NCBI GenBank assembly: GCA_963781785.1
Contig: CAWAHD010000002.1
Span: 372,001-436,000 of the forward strand
Direction: 5' to 3'
From: CAWAHD01 sp963781785
GTDB lineage: Bacteria > Planctomycetota > Planctomycetia > Isosphaerales > Isosphaeraceae
Length of the DNA stretch: 64,000 bases
The position numbers and the translations under genes were made by a program. Below, piece by piece: positions 45,950 to 56,477 of this stretch; position 1 is the first letter of the stretch; each line of letters begins with the position of its first letter. The notes beneath the pieces were generated by a model that ran no database searches, was not told where the DNA came from, and was given only the letters and a program-made list of their open reading frames with translations.

Positions 45950-47175
45950 TTACTTTTCGATCGCGTCCAGGGCTTCTCGCGCCTCCTCGGTGGACCGGTT
46001 CAAGAGCAGCTTCGCGATCCGGTCCAGTTCGCCCTCTGGTGCGGAGCGTCTCTTCGCCAATTTCCGAAGTTGATAGAGACGGTGCGGCAGCCGAAGATCC
46101 TGAGGCCTGGCGGCAAAGCCCGGTTCGATCGATTGCCTGCGCAGCCGCTGAATGACCTCCAGGTCGCGGTAGCCGAATTCGACGGACGGCTCGATCACCG
46201 TCCCTTCGCCCCAGTCGTTCCAGGTGCAGATCTGAATGAGCGGCAGCCTGTTCTGGAGTGCCTTTTCCAACGTCACGGCAAATGTCTTGCCGCCGTCGTC
46301 GGCGATTCGGCCCCAGCTTTTGTGTACGTTGGCCTCTTCGTAGATATCGTGGAATCGGGGATAGGCGACAGCCATTGCTGCGGGCCAACTGACTGCGTCC
46401 TTGTAGAACGCCTCTTGCGCCTTGGTGCCTTGACTGGGCACGGGCCAATCGAAGGCCCCCGCCGCGGCACTACGCTTCGTGTGCTCACTGAGATAAATCG
46501 GGGCGTCGTTGCGACCGGCGAGCACTTGATCCCACTCGGCATCGGTCAGGCCATCGCGTCCGAATGACAGCAGCACCGGCCTCCCACCAAGCTTGAGATA
46601 AGACGGGCGCCCGAAAAGCTCGCGCGCAGGCGATCGATCTCCTGTCGCGCATGCCGCACGCGCTCACCTGCCGGGATGCGGCCCGCCGCGACGAGCTTGG
46701 GAATTGTTTGGTCCTCGTAGCAGACCGCGAACTCCAGACCGACCCTCGCGGCGACATCCGCGAACGCCAGGACATGGCGATGGATCGACCCATAATCGAA
46801 CAAATCGACGGTTCCATACCAGTCGACGACTACGCCGTCGATCCCGGCCAATTTCATGAGCAGCGCGTGATACTCCAGGACATCGGGATCGGCGGAGTCA
46901 TACGGCCCGATCAAGGGACGATAATGCGACGCGATAGTCGGCCGGCCGGACTTCCCGCCCTCCGGATCATACACGCCCATCGTCCAGTGCCACCCCCAAC
47001 CCGGGCTGAACGGCTTGCCCTCGTACCAGGGCATGTAATGAGCCAGTATCCGGGTCGGGGCGGTTGGCTTGTCGAGCGATTTCGCCGCCTGGGCAAGGAT
47101 CGAGTGGGGATCGGCGGCGAGGAAAACCGCCGCGAGGACCGCGATCTTGACCGGGTTGCTGAAGTGACGCGGCAT
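45950..47175 (-). CDS. GH99/GH71-like glycosidase-related secreted protein (one frameshift)
   Basis: About 408 residues. The signal peptide IAVLAAVFLAADPHSILAQA precedes RILAHYMPWYEGKPFSPGWG WHW and later AGIDGVVVDWYGTVDLFDYG, both typical of GH99-like/GH71 barrels. A missing base near 46590 joins ...FSGAR to the PVLLSFGRDGLTDAEWDQVL segment. LPLIQICTWNDWGEGTVIEP gives the conserved WNDWGEGTxxEP near the barrel end. Such proteins act on alpha-mannan or other polysaccharides; specificity is not clear. Divergent from the large gene at 47276 with 100 bases between. Confidence 0.75.
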
Positions 47176-47275
47176 TGATGATATCCTGGTAGCCGATCGT
47201 TACCATCCGGTTTTGAGACGACCCGAGGATAACACATCGACACCCGCTCTCCACCGGAGGATTCTGAAAACCGTG

Positions 47276-50109
47276 ATGCTTGACCGACGCGTGATCCGCT
47301 GCGTGACAGTTCTTGCCGCAATGATCGGCCGTTTGGGCACCGGAGTGATCGCCAACTCGGCGCTCGCCGGAGACGACGCCGAGGCATCTCAAGTCGTCGG
47401 CGGCTCGCAAGCGACCGGCAACGCAGTGCAGCCCAAGAGCCAGGGCCGGTTCGTGATCCAGGCTGAAACGGTCGACCCGCAGGGAAAGCCGCTCTCCGGC
47501 GTGGAGCTCGCTTTGGCGGTTTACGATGCGTCCGGCACCGGGCGGACCGAGCCGAGAATTGAGCGCGCGATTTCCGACGGCCAGGGTCGCGGGCGGTTCG
47601 ACGTCGCTCCGAAACGGCCCGGAGAGCGGCCCTTATATGCATACGTTCGGGCCTATGATCCGGGACGCGCCCTGGCGAGCGCCGAAATCTTGCTCAGCGA
47701 AATCACGGCGCCGCCGCCAGCGGTGCGATTGGTCCTGGATGAGCCGGTCAAGCGGACGATCACTGTCATGGGACCGGATGACCGGCCGATCGCTGACGTC
47801 CGCCTGTTGCCGCACAGGCTGCGGCGATTGTCGCGACCAGGCACCGAGTCTTTGGCCGACTCGATTCCGCGCGAATGGGTCGGTCGATTGACTATCACCA
47901 CCGATACGAGCGGCGTCGCAACGATTCCCTATCTTGCTCGGGCGCTCGACGTGATGACGGCTCGGGTGTCCGGTCCCCAGATTGCCTTGCAAACTCTGGT
48001 CATTCCGGCCGGGCCGGGAGACGGTCCCGACGGTCGCATACTCAGGCTGGGCAGATCCGGGCGACTGGTCGGGGTTGTCCGCAGCGAGGACGGTCAGCCT
48101 CTGGTGGACGTTCTCGTTGAAGTCTGGGTTCGCGCAGCCGGGGTGATGCCCGACGGTGTGGGTGTCGCGCGTGCGCGGCGTCGCTTGACCCCCACCGAAA
48201 TCGTCAAGTTCGATTCCGATTCGCCGCGCACTGCGAGCGCACGGCACATTCCAGACACCTGTTGCCCTTTTGCAAGGATCGACCTATCGCGTCTCGATCC
48301 GCCGCGAGGGCTTCGCGCCCTTTGTCTCGGATTGGGTCACGCTCGACGCCGAGCGCACAGCGGTTCCCTCCATAGGCCTGAAGGCCCTCCGGAAACTGAC
48401 AGGTATTGTTCGAGATCGCCAGAGTCAGCCGGTGGCCGGGGCACGGGTGTTCGTGCCATCCGGCGGCCCAGCGACGACAACTGACGTCCAGGGGCGATTT
48501 GAACTCGCCGGCGTCGTTCCCGAAAAGACGTTCGTCTTGGTGGAGCGCACCGGCTTCCGGCTGGCAGGGCGGCTGGTCGATCCCGCGACAACGAGAGATC
48601 CCGTGTTGCTGAGTTTGGCCCGCACGACCGATGATCCGGGACACGTCATCGCACCACTGCCTGACCCGTTTCCTCGCGACGAATCACGGGCGCTGGCCAA
48701 GAGTGTGCTTGAGCCCTACCTCCGGCGAACGATCGAGAAGGGCAACGAGTTCGAACGAAGGTGGCCGCTGACAACCCTCGTCGGGATCGACCCCGACCGC
48801 GTGCAGGAAATGCTGAACAAGGGACAGTTTCCGGATCAGCTCACGTTGACGACCCTGCGCGGAGAGCTGGCAGTCCAGATGGTCGGAAAAGACCCCACCG
48901 ACGCTGAGGCACTGATCGAGGCGATTCCGGATTCGCGGTCGCGAGCCCAGTTCCTGGTTCGACTGGCGACGGCGGTCCCGGGACCGGATGCCGGCGCAGG
49001 AAAAAGCTGCTCGATCAGGCGATCTTGCAGGCGCGTGCGCTCCCTCAGCTTCCCGTGAAGGTTAATCTGCTTGGACTGATAGTCAAGGGATTGCTCGATC
49101 TCGGCGCAGTTGATATGGCCAAACCGCTCGCTGCCGAGGGGCTCAAGATCATGGATTCGCAAGGAACCGGCAGAGCGACTCGGTTCGGCGGCTTCCTGGC
49201 CCAGGTCGCGCGGACGGACCCCGAGCAAGCTCTCGCGCGGATCGGCAAGATCACCGACGAATCCCAGCGCGAAAACTGCTATCAACGCGTGGCGGTCGAG
49301 ATCGCGGCGACGCACCCGGCCGAGGCTGAGCGGTGTGTCGAACTCGCTCAGAAAGGGCGTCGGTTCCCGGCCCACGAAACCGCGATGCGAGTGTGCCGAG
49401 GGCTGGCCAAGGTTGACCCGCCGCGCGCCCGGCGACTCGCGGCCGCGCTCGATTCTCCGGGCTCGCGGGCCTGTGCGTGGGCATTCGTCGCGCTGGGCTT
49501 GGCGGAAAGCGACAAGCGAGCGGCTCACCAGGCGCTCGACCGATCGCTCGAAGAGATCGATCGCATCCGGGAATCTGGACCGGGCACGGAGCCAGCGCCC
49601 AACCTCAGCGGAGTCCATGTGCTCTACCCAACGAATCCGGCTGTGGTGATCTTGCCGGTGGTCGAACTGGTTGCGCCCGAGCGACTGGCTGAGTTTTTCT
49701 GCGCGCGGTGGCATTGCACGATGAGATCGACGTGGACCGGGAGGGGGCCCTCCAGAGTTCGGGGATCGGCTTCGAGTGTATGCTCCTTTCCCACTACGAT
49801 CGCCAGGTCGCCGCGGTGCTGTTTGAGCCGATGGACGCATTCATCAAGTCGGTCCTCGCACAGAAGGGGCAGAGCGATGAGCTGACGTCGAGCGTCCTCG
49901 TGGCGAAGGCGTGCATCGATCCCATGGCTGGCATCGAGCTCCTGGATACACTTCCCGTGGCCCGAGAGCTGGCTCTGGCCGACGCCTCCAACGAAGCCCG
50001 GATGTATCTGGCGAAAGTACTGGCCCTTCCCGCCCCAGACCGCTGGAAGCGTCTCTGGCATACCATGAGCGCGCAGCTTCCTCTTGATGACTTGTGGCCT
50101 GGCGAATGA
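47276..50109 (+). CDS. Large secreted protein with carboxypeptidase-regulatory-like domains (three frameshifts)
   Basis: About 945 codons. Signal peptide CVTVLAAMIGRLGTGVIANS ALA. Several Ig-like carboxypeptidase-regulatory (CarboxypepD_reg) repeats: FVIQAETVDPQGKPLSGVEL, GRLVGVVRSEDGQPLVDVLV, LTGIVRDRQSQPVAGARVFV with TTDVQGRFELAGV. A C-terminal helical solenoid follows (VQEMLNKGQFPDQLTLTTLR; MAKPLAAEGLKIMDSQGTGR; ITDESQRENCYQRVAVEIAA). Shifts near 48230 (+1), 48995 (-1) and 49700 (-1). GGAGG precedes the start. The end overlaps the next gene as ATGA, which suggests joint expression with the glycosidase-like protein. Role unknown, perhaps a substrate-binding scaffold. Confidence 0.7.
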
Positions 50110-52865
50110 ATCAGCCGCTTCCTATGATCAATCGAAATCACAAGATTACGTGGATTTATGTTCCGGCAATTCTCCTGTTCTCCGGGTCGGTTTGCGCCGG
50201 CGAGCCGATCAGGCTGGCCGAGCGTCCGCCTGACCCCCACGGCAGCCCTCGTCCGGCGCGCTCGGCGGCCGCGGTGCCTCTGCGGACAAGCCTCTACTTC
50301 GAGCTGGAAAGTTCGCTGGCGGGCAAAACAAGCGATGTGAGCCCCAAGTCGGTCGTCGTCAGCCTGGAAGAGCAGGGAGATGGCGCCGCCGAGTTGCTCA
50401 GTGCCGGGCAGCGCTTCCGGGACGGCAGCCGCGGCTGGCTGCGCGTCAAGGGAGACTTGCAGGGACACGAGACGCTCGCCGTCTACATCGAGCGTGCGGC
50501 GCCACTCAAGCCATCCACGAAGTATACGGTGAAGGTGACAGCGGCATCCGAGAAGCAGCCCGGCGCACTCGTGGCCGCCGGCACCTGGAGTTTCACGACC
50601 GAGACAGCCGCAGCGGTACACTCGCTCGACTTTTCGCTCGACCTGGGGGCCGAACCGGTCCGCTGGCATGGCCGTTTCTTCTCCGGCATCTGCAACGTCA
50701 TCTTCTGCACGCAAGCGGCAAATTACGGGCCGACCTACGAGCTGATGGCCGAGGCGCGAAAGCGACATCCCAATGCATGGAGCTTTCAGCGCGATTTCTG
50801 GCTCACGGGCTTCGATTATCGGCCGCCAGGGTTCCTGGCGGTCAATTTGCCGAATATTGTCCGTGAGCGCGAGACGCGGCGGATCGCCGCGATCGAGAAG
50901 CGCAAGGACAACACGCTGCTGCGGGTCGAAGATTTCCTCGGCCACGAGCAGTACGGCATCCCCGGCGGCCGGCCCGTGGGCGATGATTATCACCCGGGCG
51001 ACGAGGTCCTCATTGCCGACGGCGTCCACCACGCCATGACCAAAGTCATCGCCGCCGACAGCGCGGCCAGAACGGTCACGGTCGCAAGGGTTGCTGCCCC
51101 TGCTGACGGCTGGAAGATCGCGTACGAAGGAAAGCTCCCCGATCGGGAAGACCCCGACGCCCCGGGTCTGTTCGCACCGGGCGGCTGCTACTTGCGCAAG
51201 TTCAAGCCGCACGGCACGGCGTGCTACTACTGGGGCCGGCTTGACAAGGAGTGGGACCTCGCCCATCGCCGCTACGGCCGCCGTCTGCTGCCCAATTTCG
51301 CCGATGCGCCCGGAGACCTCTCGCGCGACGGCCAGAGCTGGACCACCGTCAAGGACCTTGCCCAATGGCACGAGGTCGCCGGCGCGATTGCCGGCCACAT
51401 CATCGACCGCTACGGTGCGGATGCCCTGACCTTTACCTGGAGCATCTTCAACGAGCCCGATCTGGGTCCGGTGTTCTGGCGGGCGAGCTGGGGTGAGCTT
51501 CAGACGTACTATGACTTCACGACCGATGCGATCTTGCGGGCCTTCGAGGACAGGGGATACGCCTCCGACAAGGTCTTCATCGGCGGACTGGAGCTGGGCG
51601 GGATCTTCGGCACGAACTTGAGGCTCAAGGAGTTCCTCGCCCACTGCTCTCCCCGGGCCCGGGCTGAGGGCTCCTTGCCCCTGAACGCCGCCTTCGCCGA
51701 CCGCCGGCTCGACGGCAAGAGGTCGCGGCGCGTTGAAATACTCTGCAGCGCGCACGAGGGAAAGGGAAGCCCCTGCGACTTCATCTCGATCCACTCCTAC
51801 AACCGCTCTGAGGTGATGGCCGCCAAACTGATCCGGGCCAAGGAGCAGGCACTTGAGATCGACCCCGACTATTACCGGTCTCTCTGGGTCAACTCGCACG
51901 AGGCATGCCCGGACTGGCTGCCACCGCCCGACCAGGCCGCGGCCGACGCTTACCTGGGCAACGGCTATTTCATCACCTGGTGTGCCGACGTCGTCCATCG
52001 CCAGCTATTGCAAGCCGCGAGCGACCCGCGTTTTGCGTTTGGCGAGACGATCCTGACGGTGTGGCCGCCTCCTGACAATTTCGCGGGACTCAATGCAATG
52101 ACGCGTGTCATCCCTGTCGATGACGACGGCGACGGCCGTGGCGACCGTACCGTGACCGTGCCGATGCCGATCTTCCACGTATTGGGTTTGCTCTCGAAGA
52201 TGGGCGATCGGTACTGGGTGCTGCCCGAGCGGCTCGCCGGCGGCCACAAGGCCGGCGGATTTGCGTCGTGCGACGAGCAGGGTGTCGTGCGAGTCTTGCT
52301 CTACACCCACAATGCCCAGGATACGCAGTCGCGATCGGGGGCGTCGTTCGACATCACGCTCAACCTTCTAGCGGCAGGCTGGAACGGGCCGGCGCGGGTG
52401 CATGAGTACCGCTTCGATCAGGACCACAATTCTCCGTTTGAGCAGATCCGAACGATCCTCGACCGGCCTGCACCGGCACGTACGGACGACCAACCCCGAG
52501 TGGCGGCCGTGATGCGAGCGCTCGGAGGCGTCGATGCGTCCGCTCAGCGCGAGGCGCTCAAGAGGATTGCCAAGCTCGCGTCGGCCGCCCGGCAGACGGC
52601 AGCGCCGGCAATCATGAAGCTGGCGGCGCAGGCACCGGACCCGAGCATCCGCGAGCTGGCGAGGGAAACCCTCAAGAGCTTCTTCGCGCCGCCGGCCTAT
52701 TCGAAGGCCGACGTTGAGCAGATTCAAAAACTGTGCGAGTGCCGCTCAACGAGTTCGACCGTTCGTGCTCAGGAGCCCAGCGGACGAATCCGTCTCGCGA
52801 TCCGCGCGGCAGGCAATGAATGCGTGTTTCTCACGATCGAGCCGGATAGGAGCGCGCGTCATTGA
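50106..52865 (+). CDS. GH39-like secreted glycosidase-related protein
   Basis: 919 residues, intact. ATG at 50106 overlaps the previous TGA. Signal peptide ITWIYVPAILLFSGSVCAGE. An Ig-like domain (LYFELESSLAGKTSDVSPKS to GTWSFTTETAAAV) spans ~residues 50-165 and a TIM barrel follows. WSIFNEPDLGPVFWRASWGE supplies the Asn-Glu-Pro acid/base motif of clan GH-A, as in GH39 xylosidases/iduronidases. The nucleophile region is not certain; FGETILTVWPPP is a candidate. DDDGDGRGD (~residue 676) is an EF-hand/dockerin-like calcium loop. The C-terminus is HEAT-like. Plant or algal polysaccharide degradation is plausible. Confidence 0.7.
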   Translation: MNQPLPMINRNHKITWIYVPAILLFSGSVCAGEPIRLAERPPDPHGSPRPARSAAAVPLRTSLYFELESSLAGKTSDVSPKSVVVSLEEQGDGAAELLSAGQRFRDGSRGWLRVKGDLQGHETLAVYIERAAPLKPSTKYTVKVTAASEKQPGALVAAGTWSFTTETAAAVHSLDFSLDLGAEPVRWHGRFFSGICNVIFCTQAANYGPTYELMAEARKRHPNAWSFQRDFWLTGFDYRPPGFLAVNLPNIVRERETRRIAAIEKRKDNTLLRVEDFLGHEQYGIPGGRPVGDDYHPGDEVLIADGVHHAMTKVIAADSAARTVTVARVAAPADGWKIAYEGKLPDREDPDAPGLFAPGGCYLRKFKPHGTACYYWGRLDKEWDLAHRRYGRRLLPNFADAPGDLSRDGQSWTTVKDLAQWHEVAGAIAGHIIDRYGADALTFTWSIFNEPDLGPVFWRASWGELQTYYDFTTDAILRAFEDRGYASDKVFIGGLELGGIFGTNLRLKEFLAHCSPRARAEGSLPLNAAFADRRLDGKRSRRVEILCSAHEGKGSPCDFISIHSYNRSEVMAAKLIRAKEQALEIDPDYYRSLWVNSHEACPDWLPPPDQAAADAYLGNGYFITWCADVVHRQLLQAASDPRFAFGETILTVWPPPDNFAGLNAMTRVIPVDDDGDGRGDRTVTVPMPIFHVLGLLSKMGDRYWVLPERLAGGHKAGGFASCDEQGVVRVLLYTHNAQDTQSRSGASFDITLNLLAAGWNGPARVHEYRFDQDHNSPFEQIRTILDRPAPARTDDQPRVAAVMRALGGVDASAQREALKRIAKLASAARQTAAPAIMKLAAQAPDPSIRELARETLKSFFAPPAYSKADVEQIQKLCECRSTSSTVRAQEPSGRIRLAIRAAGNECVFLTIEPDRSARH

Positions 52866-52892
52866 CCCGTGCTGGCGAGGAGAGCTCCGACG

Positions 52893-53789
52893 ATGAGCAC
52901 ATGGTTCAGCGATTTGTGGACCTCGATGGTCGCCTGGTTTCAGGGTCTGGCGGCACGAGACGTCGCGTCCTACATCGGCGGCAAATTGCTGGACGGATTG
53001 TTCCAGGCGATCGCTGTGGCGTTCGTCGGGTGGATCGTGCTGTACCGTCAGTGGCGGCAGCTCACTCAGGGCCGGTCGGATCAGGTTGTGTTCTCGGCGA
53101 ACGTGCTGACGCCGATCAGCGGGCCCTCGGCCGGGTCGTCCGCGGGCGATCGGTACGTGCTTCAGCTTCGGACTGTCCTGCCACCGCGGACGATCGACCA
53201 GATCCTGGACAACGTGGCGCTGCGCCGGATGATGCGCAGCCTGGCGGAGGAAGCCAGTCTGGTGGATCCGGTCCTGGCCACTGAAGGGACGGCCGGATTT
53301 GAAATCGTCACCGACATCGTGAACAACGTCTCGGGAAGCCTCGCCTCGGCGCCGTTCAAGCGAGACCAGTGGCTGCTGGCGGTGACTTGCGAGGACCGCA
53401 AGGTCGTCCGCAAGTGCTGCATTCGCGTGTTGCTCATCCGTCGCGCCGATCTCGTTCGTCTTGCTTCCTGGGACTGGTGTCGTGACCACGTCCAGGTCGA
53501 GATGTGGTACCACTACTGGCGAATCGTCACGCTCCACCAGATTGCCCTCCGCTTTCAGAAGGAGCAGGCGCGGCAACAGGCAGGGCGCATCGAGGACGTC
53601 AAGGACAATCTCATGCCTCTGGTCGACCCTCAGGCGCATCACCCGCGAATCCGCTTACTCTCGCTGGGCATCAACGTCGACGAGCCAATCATCGCGCCGC
53701 CTCTTGCGGTCGATTGGGAGCGCTACATGCCGCAGATGGAGGCACTGGGACTCAAGCTATCCGGGATCGCCTCTCCTTCCTCAAGTTGA
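52893..53789 (+). CDS. Membrane-anchored protein, unknown
   Basis: 298 residues. An N-terminal amphipathic region then the helix GGKLLDGLFQAIAVAFVGWI VLY is followed by a soluble, probably cytoplasmic, domain (DQVVFSANVLTPISGPSAGS; RYVLQLRTVLPPRTIDQILD NV) containing Cys-rich CCIRVLLIRRADLVRLASWD W and a helical C-terminus. No family recognised. It lies 27 bases after the GH39-like stop and may be in that operon. Intact frame. Confidence 0.55.
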   Translation: MSTWFSDLWTSMVAWFQGLAARDVASYIGGKLLDGLFQAIAVAFVGWIVLYRQWRQLTQGRSDQVVFSANVLTPISGPSAGSSAGDRYVLQLRTVLPPRTIDQILDNVALRRMMRSLAEEASLVDPVLATEGTAGFEIVTDIVNNVSGSLASAPFKRDQWLLAVTCEDRKVVRKCCIRVLLIRRADLVRLASWDWCRDHVQVEMWYHYWRIVTLHQIALRFQKEQARQQAGRIEDVKDNLMPLVDPQAHHPRIRLLSLGINVDEPIIAPPLAVDWERYMPQMEALGLKLSGIASPSSS

Positions 53790-53971
53790 CGGCGCCCGTG
53801 CCGGCAATGCGGTCATGAATCGAGCGCCCGTCGCTTCGAAAACACATGCGAAACCCGGCCGATCGCTTCGGCATTCTTGACGTCAATCGTGGTAATCTAA
53901 ACAGTGGCGGACCATTCCGATAAAATGAAGTCGCCGGCCGAAATTCCAGCGTACTGACAACAGAGACAGTC

Positions 53972-55400
53972 ATGAGCTTTTTGAAACCCGAAACGTTGAC
54001 GCAGCTTCACGATGATTTCGACCGACGCGAAGAGCTTTTGAGGGCGGTGGTCGCCGACCGGCTCGGCGAGCGGCCCGCACCGAGCGTCGCCGACCACGTG
54101 GTGGCGACCTACTACTTCGCCTTCCGGTCGGGCACTCTGGCCCACGCGGTCGAAGAGATCAGCTATCACGCCACGAGCGGCATCAAGAACCCGCCCAAGG
54201 GCTCGCTCCTGGAACAATGCTCGGCGCGGCAGGCGGGCGTCGATGCGTTCGACGCGTCCGGCCGGATCGGACTGTTGCACGTCGCCTTTCCGCTCAAGAT
54301 GATGCGGCATCCCGACGGGCACGTCACCTCGTGCGACCTGCTGCACACCATCGCGGGTGCCGTCATCTTCGACATGTACGAGAACCAGGACGCCCGGTTG
54401 ATCGCGATCCAGATTCCGGATGACGTGCTCGCGACCTTCCCCGGGCCGGCGTACGGGCCGATCAACATCCGCAAGAAGACCGGTTTTGCACTCGATCAGC
54501 CCGCGTTCGGCACGATCTTGAAGCCGACGGCCGGAATCACGCCGGACGACGTCGAGCGACTGGTCGGCGAGGTCGCCGGCAGCCCGCTCTTGATGTTCAT
54601 CAAGGAAGACGAGGACCTTTACCCCGACCTCGACTATTCGCCGGTCGCCGAGCGAACCAGGCGCGCCATCGCCGCGATCGAGCGGGTGCGCGATCGAGCG
54701 CGGCGGGCTGGGGCTGGTCTATTCACCGCACGTGACCGCCGGCCCGGACCAGATCGTCGACCTCGTCCTCGCCGTCGTCGAGGCGGGTGCCTCGGGCGTG
54801 ATGTTCAGCGAGACGTACGCCGGGGGGACGGTCCGGCTGGTCCGCGAGGCGACCAGGCACCTCAAGAACCCGCCGGCGATCTACGGCCACAACGCCGGCA
54901 TCGGCGTCAAGACCCGGAGCATCTGGCGCGAGGTCATCGACCTTTTGGCCCGGCTCGACGGCATCGACTTCCGCCAGACCGCCCCGGTTCGGCCCGGTGC
55001 TCCCTTCATTCGGCCTTACGGAGCGGAGTGGGTTGCCTCCGAAGAGGCACTCACGCGGCCGATCGCCGGCATCAACCCCACCATGATCACCCGCGCCGGC
55101 GCGCTCGACCAGGGCAACATCATCCTCAACCTTCAGGACCTGGAAACCAAGGGCAATGCCCAGAACGTCCTGTTCCTGGCGGGCTCGGCGATCAATTCGA
55201 TCAAGGGCAAGAACGGCAAGCCCGACCCGCGGATCGGCCTGGAGGCGATGATCCAGGCGATCGAGGTCCACCGATCGGGCGATCTCAACGGCACTCCTAT
55301 TGACGACCATCTCGCGGCTCTGGCGGCTCTGGCCGAGCGCAAGAACTTGAGCGCGCTCTCCGAGGCCCTGCGGCAGCGATATCCGGGGAAAGTCGCATGA
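53972..55400 (+). CDS. RuBisCO-like protein (form IV type), first gene of a sugar-acid operon (one frameshift)
   Basis: About 476 residues. RuBisCO N-terminal domain: VADHVVATYYFAF, then the TIM barrel. FGTILKPTAGIT keeps the catalytic Lys of the GTxxKPKxGL motif. PLLMFIKEDEDLYPD keeps Lys, Asp and Glu of KxDE, the carbamylated metal site. AIYGHNAGIGVKTRSIW retains the barrel His. The loop-6 GKLEG motif and the C-terminal phosphate-binding SGGxH/GGG of true RuBisCO are not recognisable (PIAGINPTMITRAG instead), so it is an RLP, not a CO2-fixing enzyme. A shift near 54690 joins ...RVRDRAR to GLGLVYSPHVTAGPDQIVDL. Related RLPs decarboxylate or rearrange keto-sugar acids. The stop overlaps the next start. 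Confidence 0.85.
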
Positions 55401-56477
55401 TCGACAAGGACGATCGCCGCCTGCAGATCGGCGTGCTCGGCTGCGGGCCGATCGCCCAGTTCGCGCACTTCGATGCGTGCCGCAAGGCGCAGGAATGCCG
55501 AACTGTACGCGATCTGCGACCTGGCCGAAGACCTGCGGCAGCGAATGGCCGCAGTCCATCAGCCAGAGGTCGTTTACGCCGACTATGGAGCCATGCTGGC
55601 GGACCCTCACGTCGAGGCGGTGATCATCGCGATCGCCGACCAGTTCCACGTCGCCGCGGCCGCCGAAGGCGATCGGCGCCGGCAAGCACGTGCTGGTCGA
55701 GAAGCCGCTGGGCACCACGGTCGAGTCATGCCGCGAGCTGCGCGACCAGGCGGCGGAGTCCGGGCTGGTCGTCCAGGTCGGCAACAATCGCCGGTTCGAC
55801 CCGGGAATCGCATTCGCCCGGCAATTCATCGCCGAGGAGATGGGCCAGCGGATCGCCCTCAAATCGTGGTACTACGATTCGGTCTACCGGTACACGATGA
55901 CCGACAACCTTCAGCCGATCCCGATCACGAGTGCGCAGGCGCTTCGTCCCGAAGGCGATCCCAAAGCCGACCGGCGGCGGTATTACTTGCTCACTCACGG
56001 CAGCCACCTGGTCGACACAGCAAGGTTTCTGGGCGGGCCGATTGCCGTGGTCCGAGCGCGGTTGCTGGAGCGATTTGGCTCGTTACTGCTGGTTTATCGC
56101 CGTCGACTTCGAGGACGGCTCGCTGGGCCATCTCGACCTCCAGATCCCGGTGCGCGGCGACTTTCAGGAAGGGTTTCAGGTCTTCGGCGAGTATGGGAAG
56201 CGTGACCGGCCGCGTGCATCTGCCGTGGTTTCACAAGTCGAGCGATGTCGAGTGCTTCTCGACTCGCGACCGGCAGTTCCATCGCATCCTGGGGGAGGAT
56301 GCGCACACTTACAAGCTGCAGATCGAAGGCTTCGCGGCGAGGGCCCTGGATGGCACGCCCCAGGCCGGCGCCAGCCTTGACGACGGCCTGGCCGCCGTGC
56401 AGGCCATGGTCGCGATCGCACGCTCGGTCGAGACCGGAGAAGCCGTGCGGCTGGCCGATGCGAAGGGAGGTGTCTGA
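55397..56477 (+). CDS. Gfo/Idh/MocA-family oxidoreductase (four frameshifts)
   Basis: About 360 residues, overlapping the RLP gene by ATGA. Rossmann N-terminus QIGVLGCGPIAQFAHFDACR (GxGxxA-type), then ELYAICDLAEDLRQRM, VEAVIIAIADQFH and, after correction, HVLVEKPLGTTVESCRELRD, the EKP motif whose Lys is catalytic in the family. The C-terminal domain includes YYLLTHGSHLVDTARFLGG (GxHxxD) and VDFEDGSLGHLDLQIPVRGD. Shifts near 55490, 55675, 56080 and 56195 all move in the same direction. NAD(P)-dependent oxidation of a sugar or inositol-like substrate is expected, supplying the keto-acid for the RLP. Confidence 0.82.

Noticed and set aside
49794..51998. 734-codon open frame antisense to the GH39-like gene
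   Set aside because: The sense strand carries a signal peptide, catalytic motif and ATGA coupling; the antisense frame has none.
53972..55400. True ribulose-1,5-bisphosphate carboxylase
   Set aside because: Loop 6 and phosphate-binding motifs are not recognisable and no phosphoribulokinase or small subunit is nearby.
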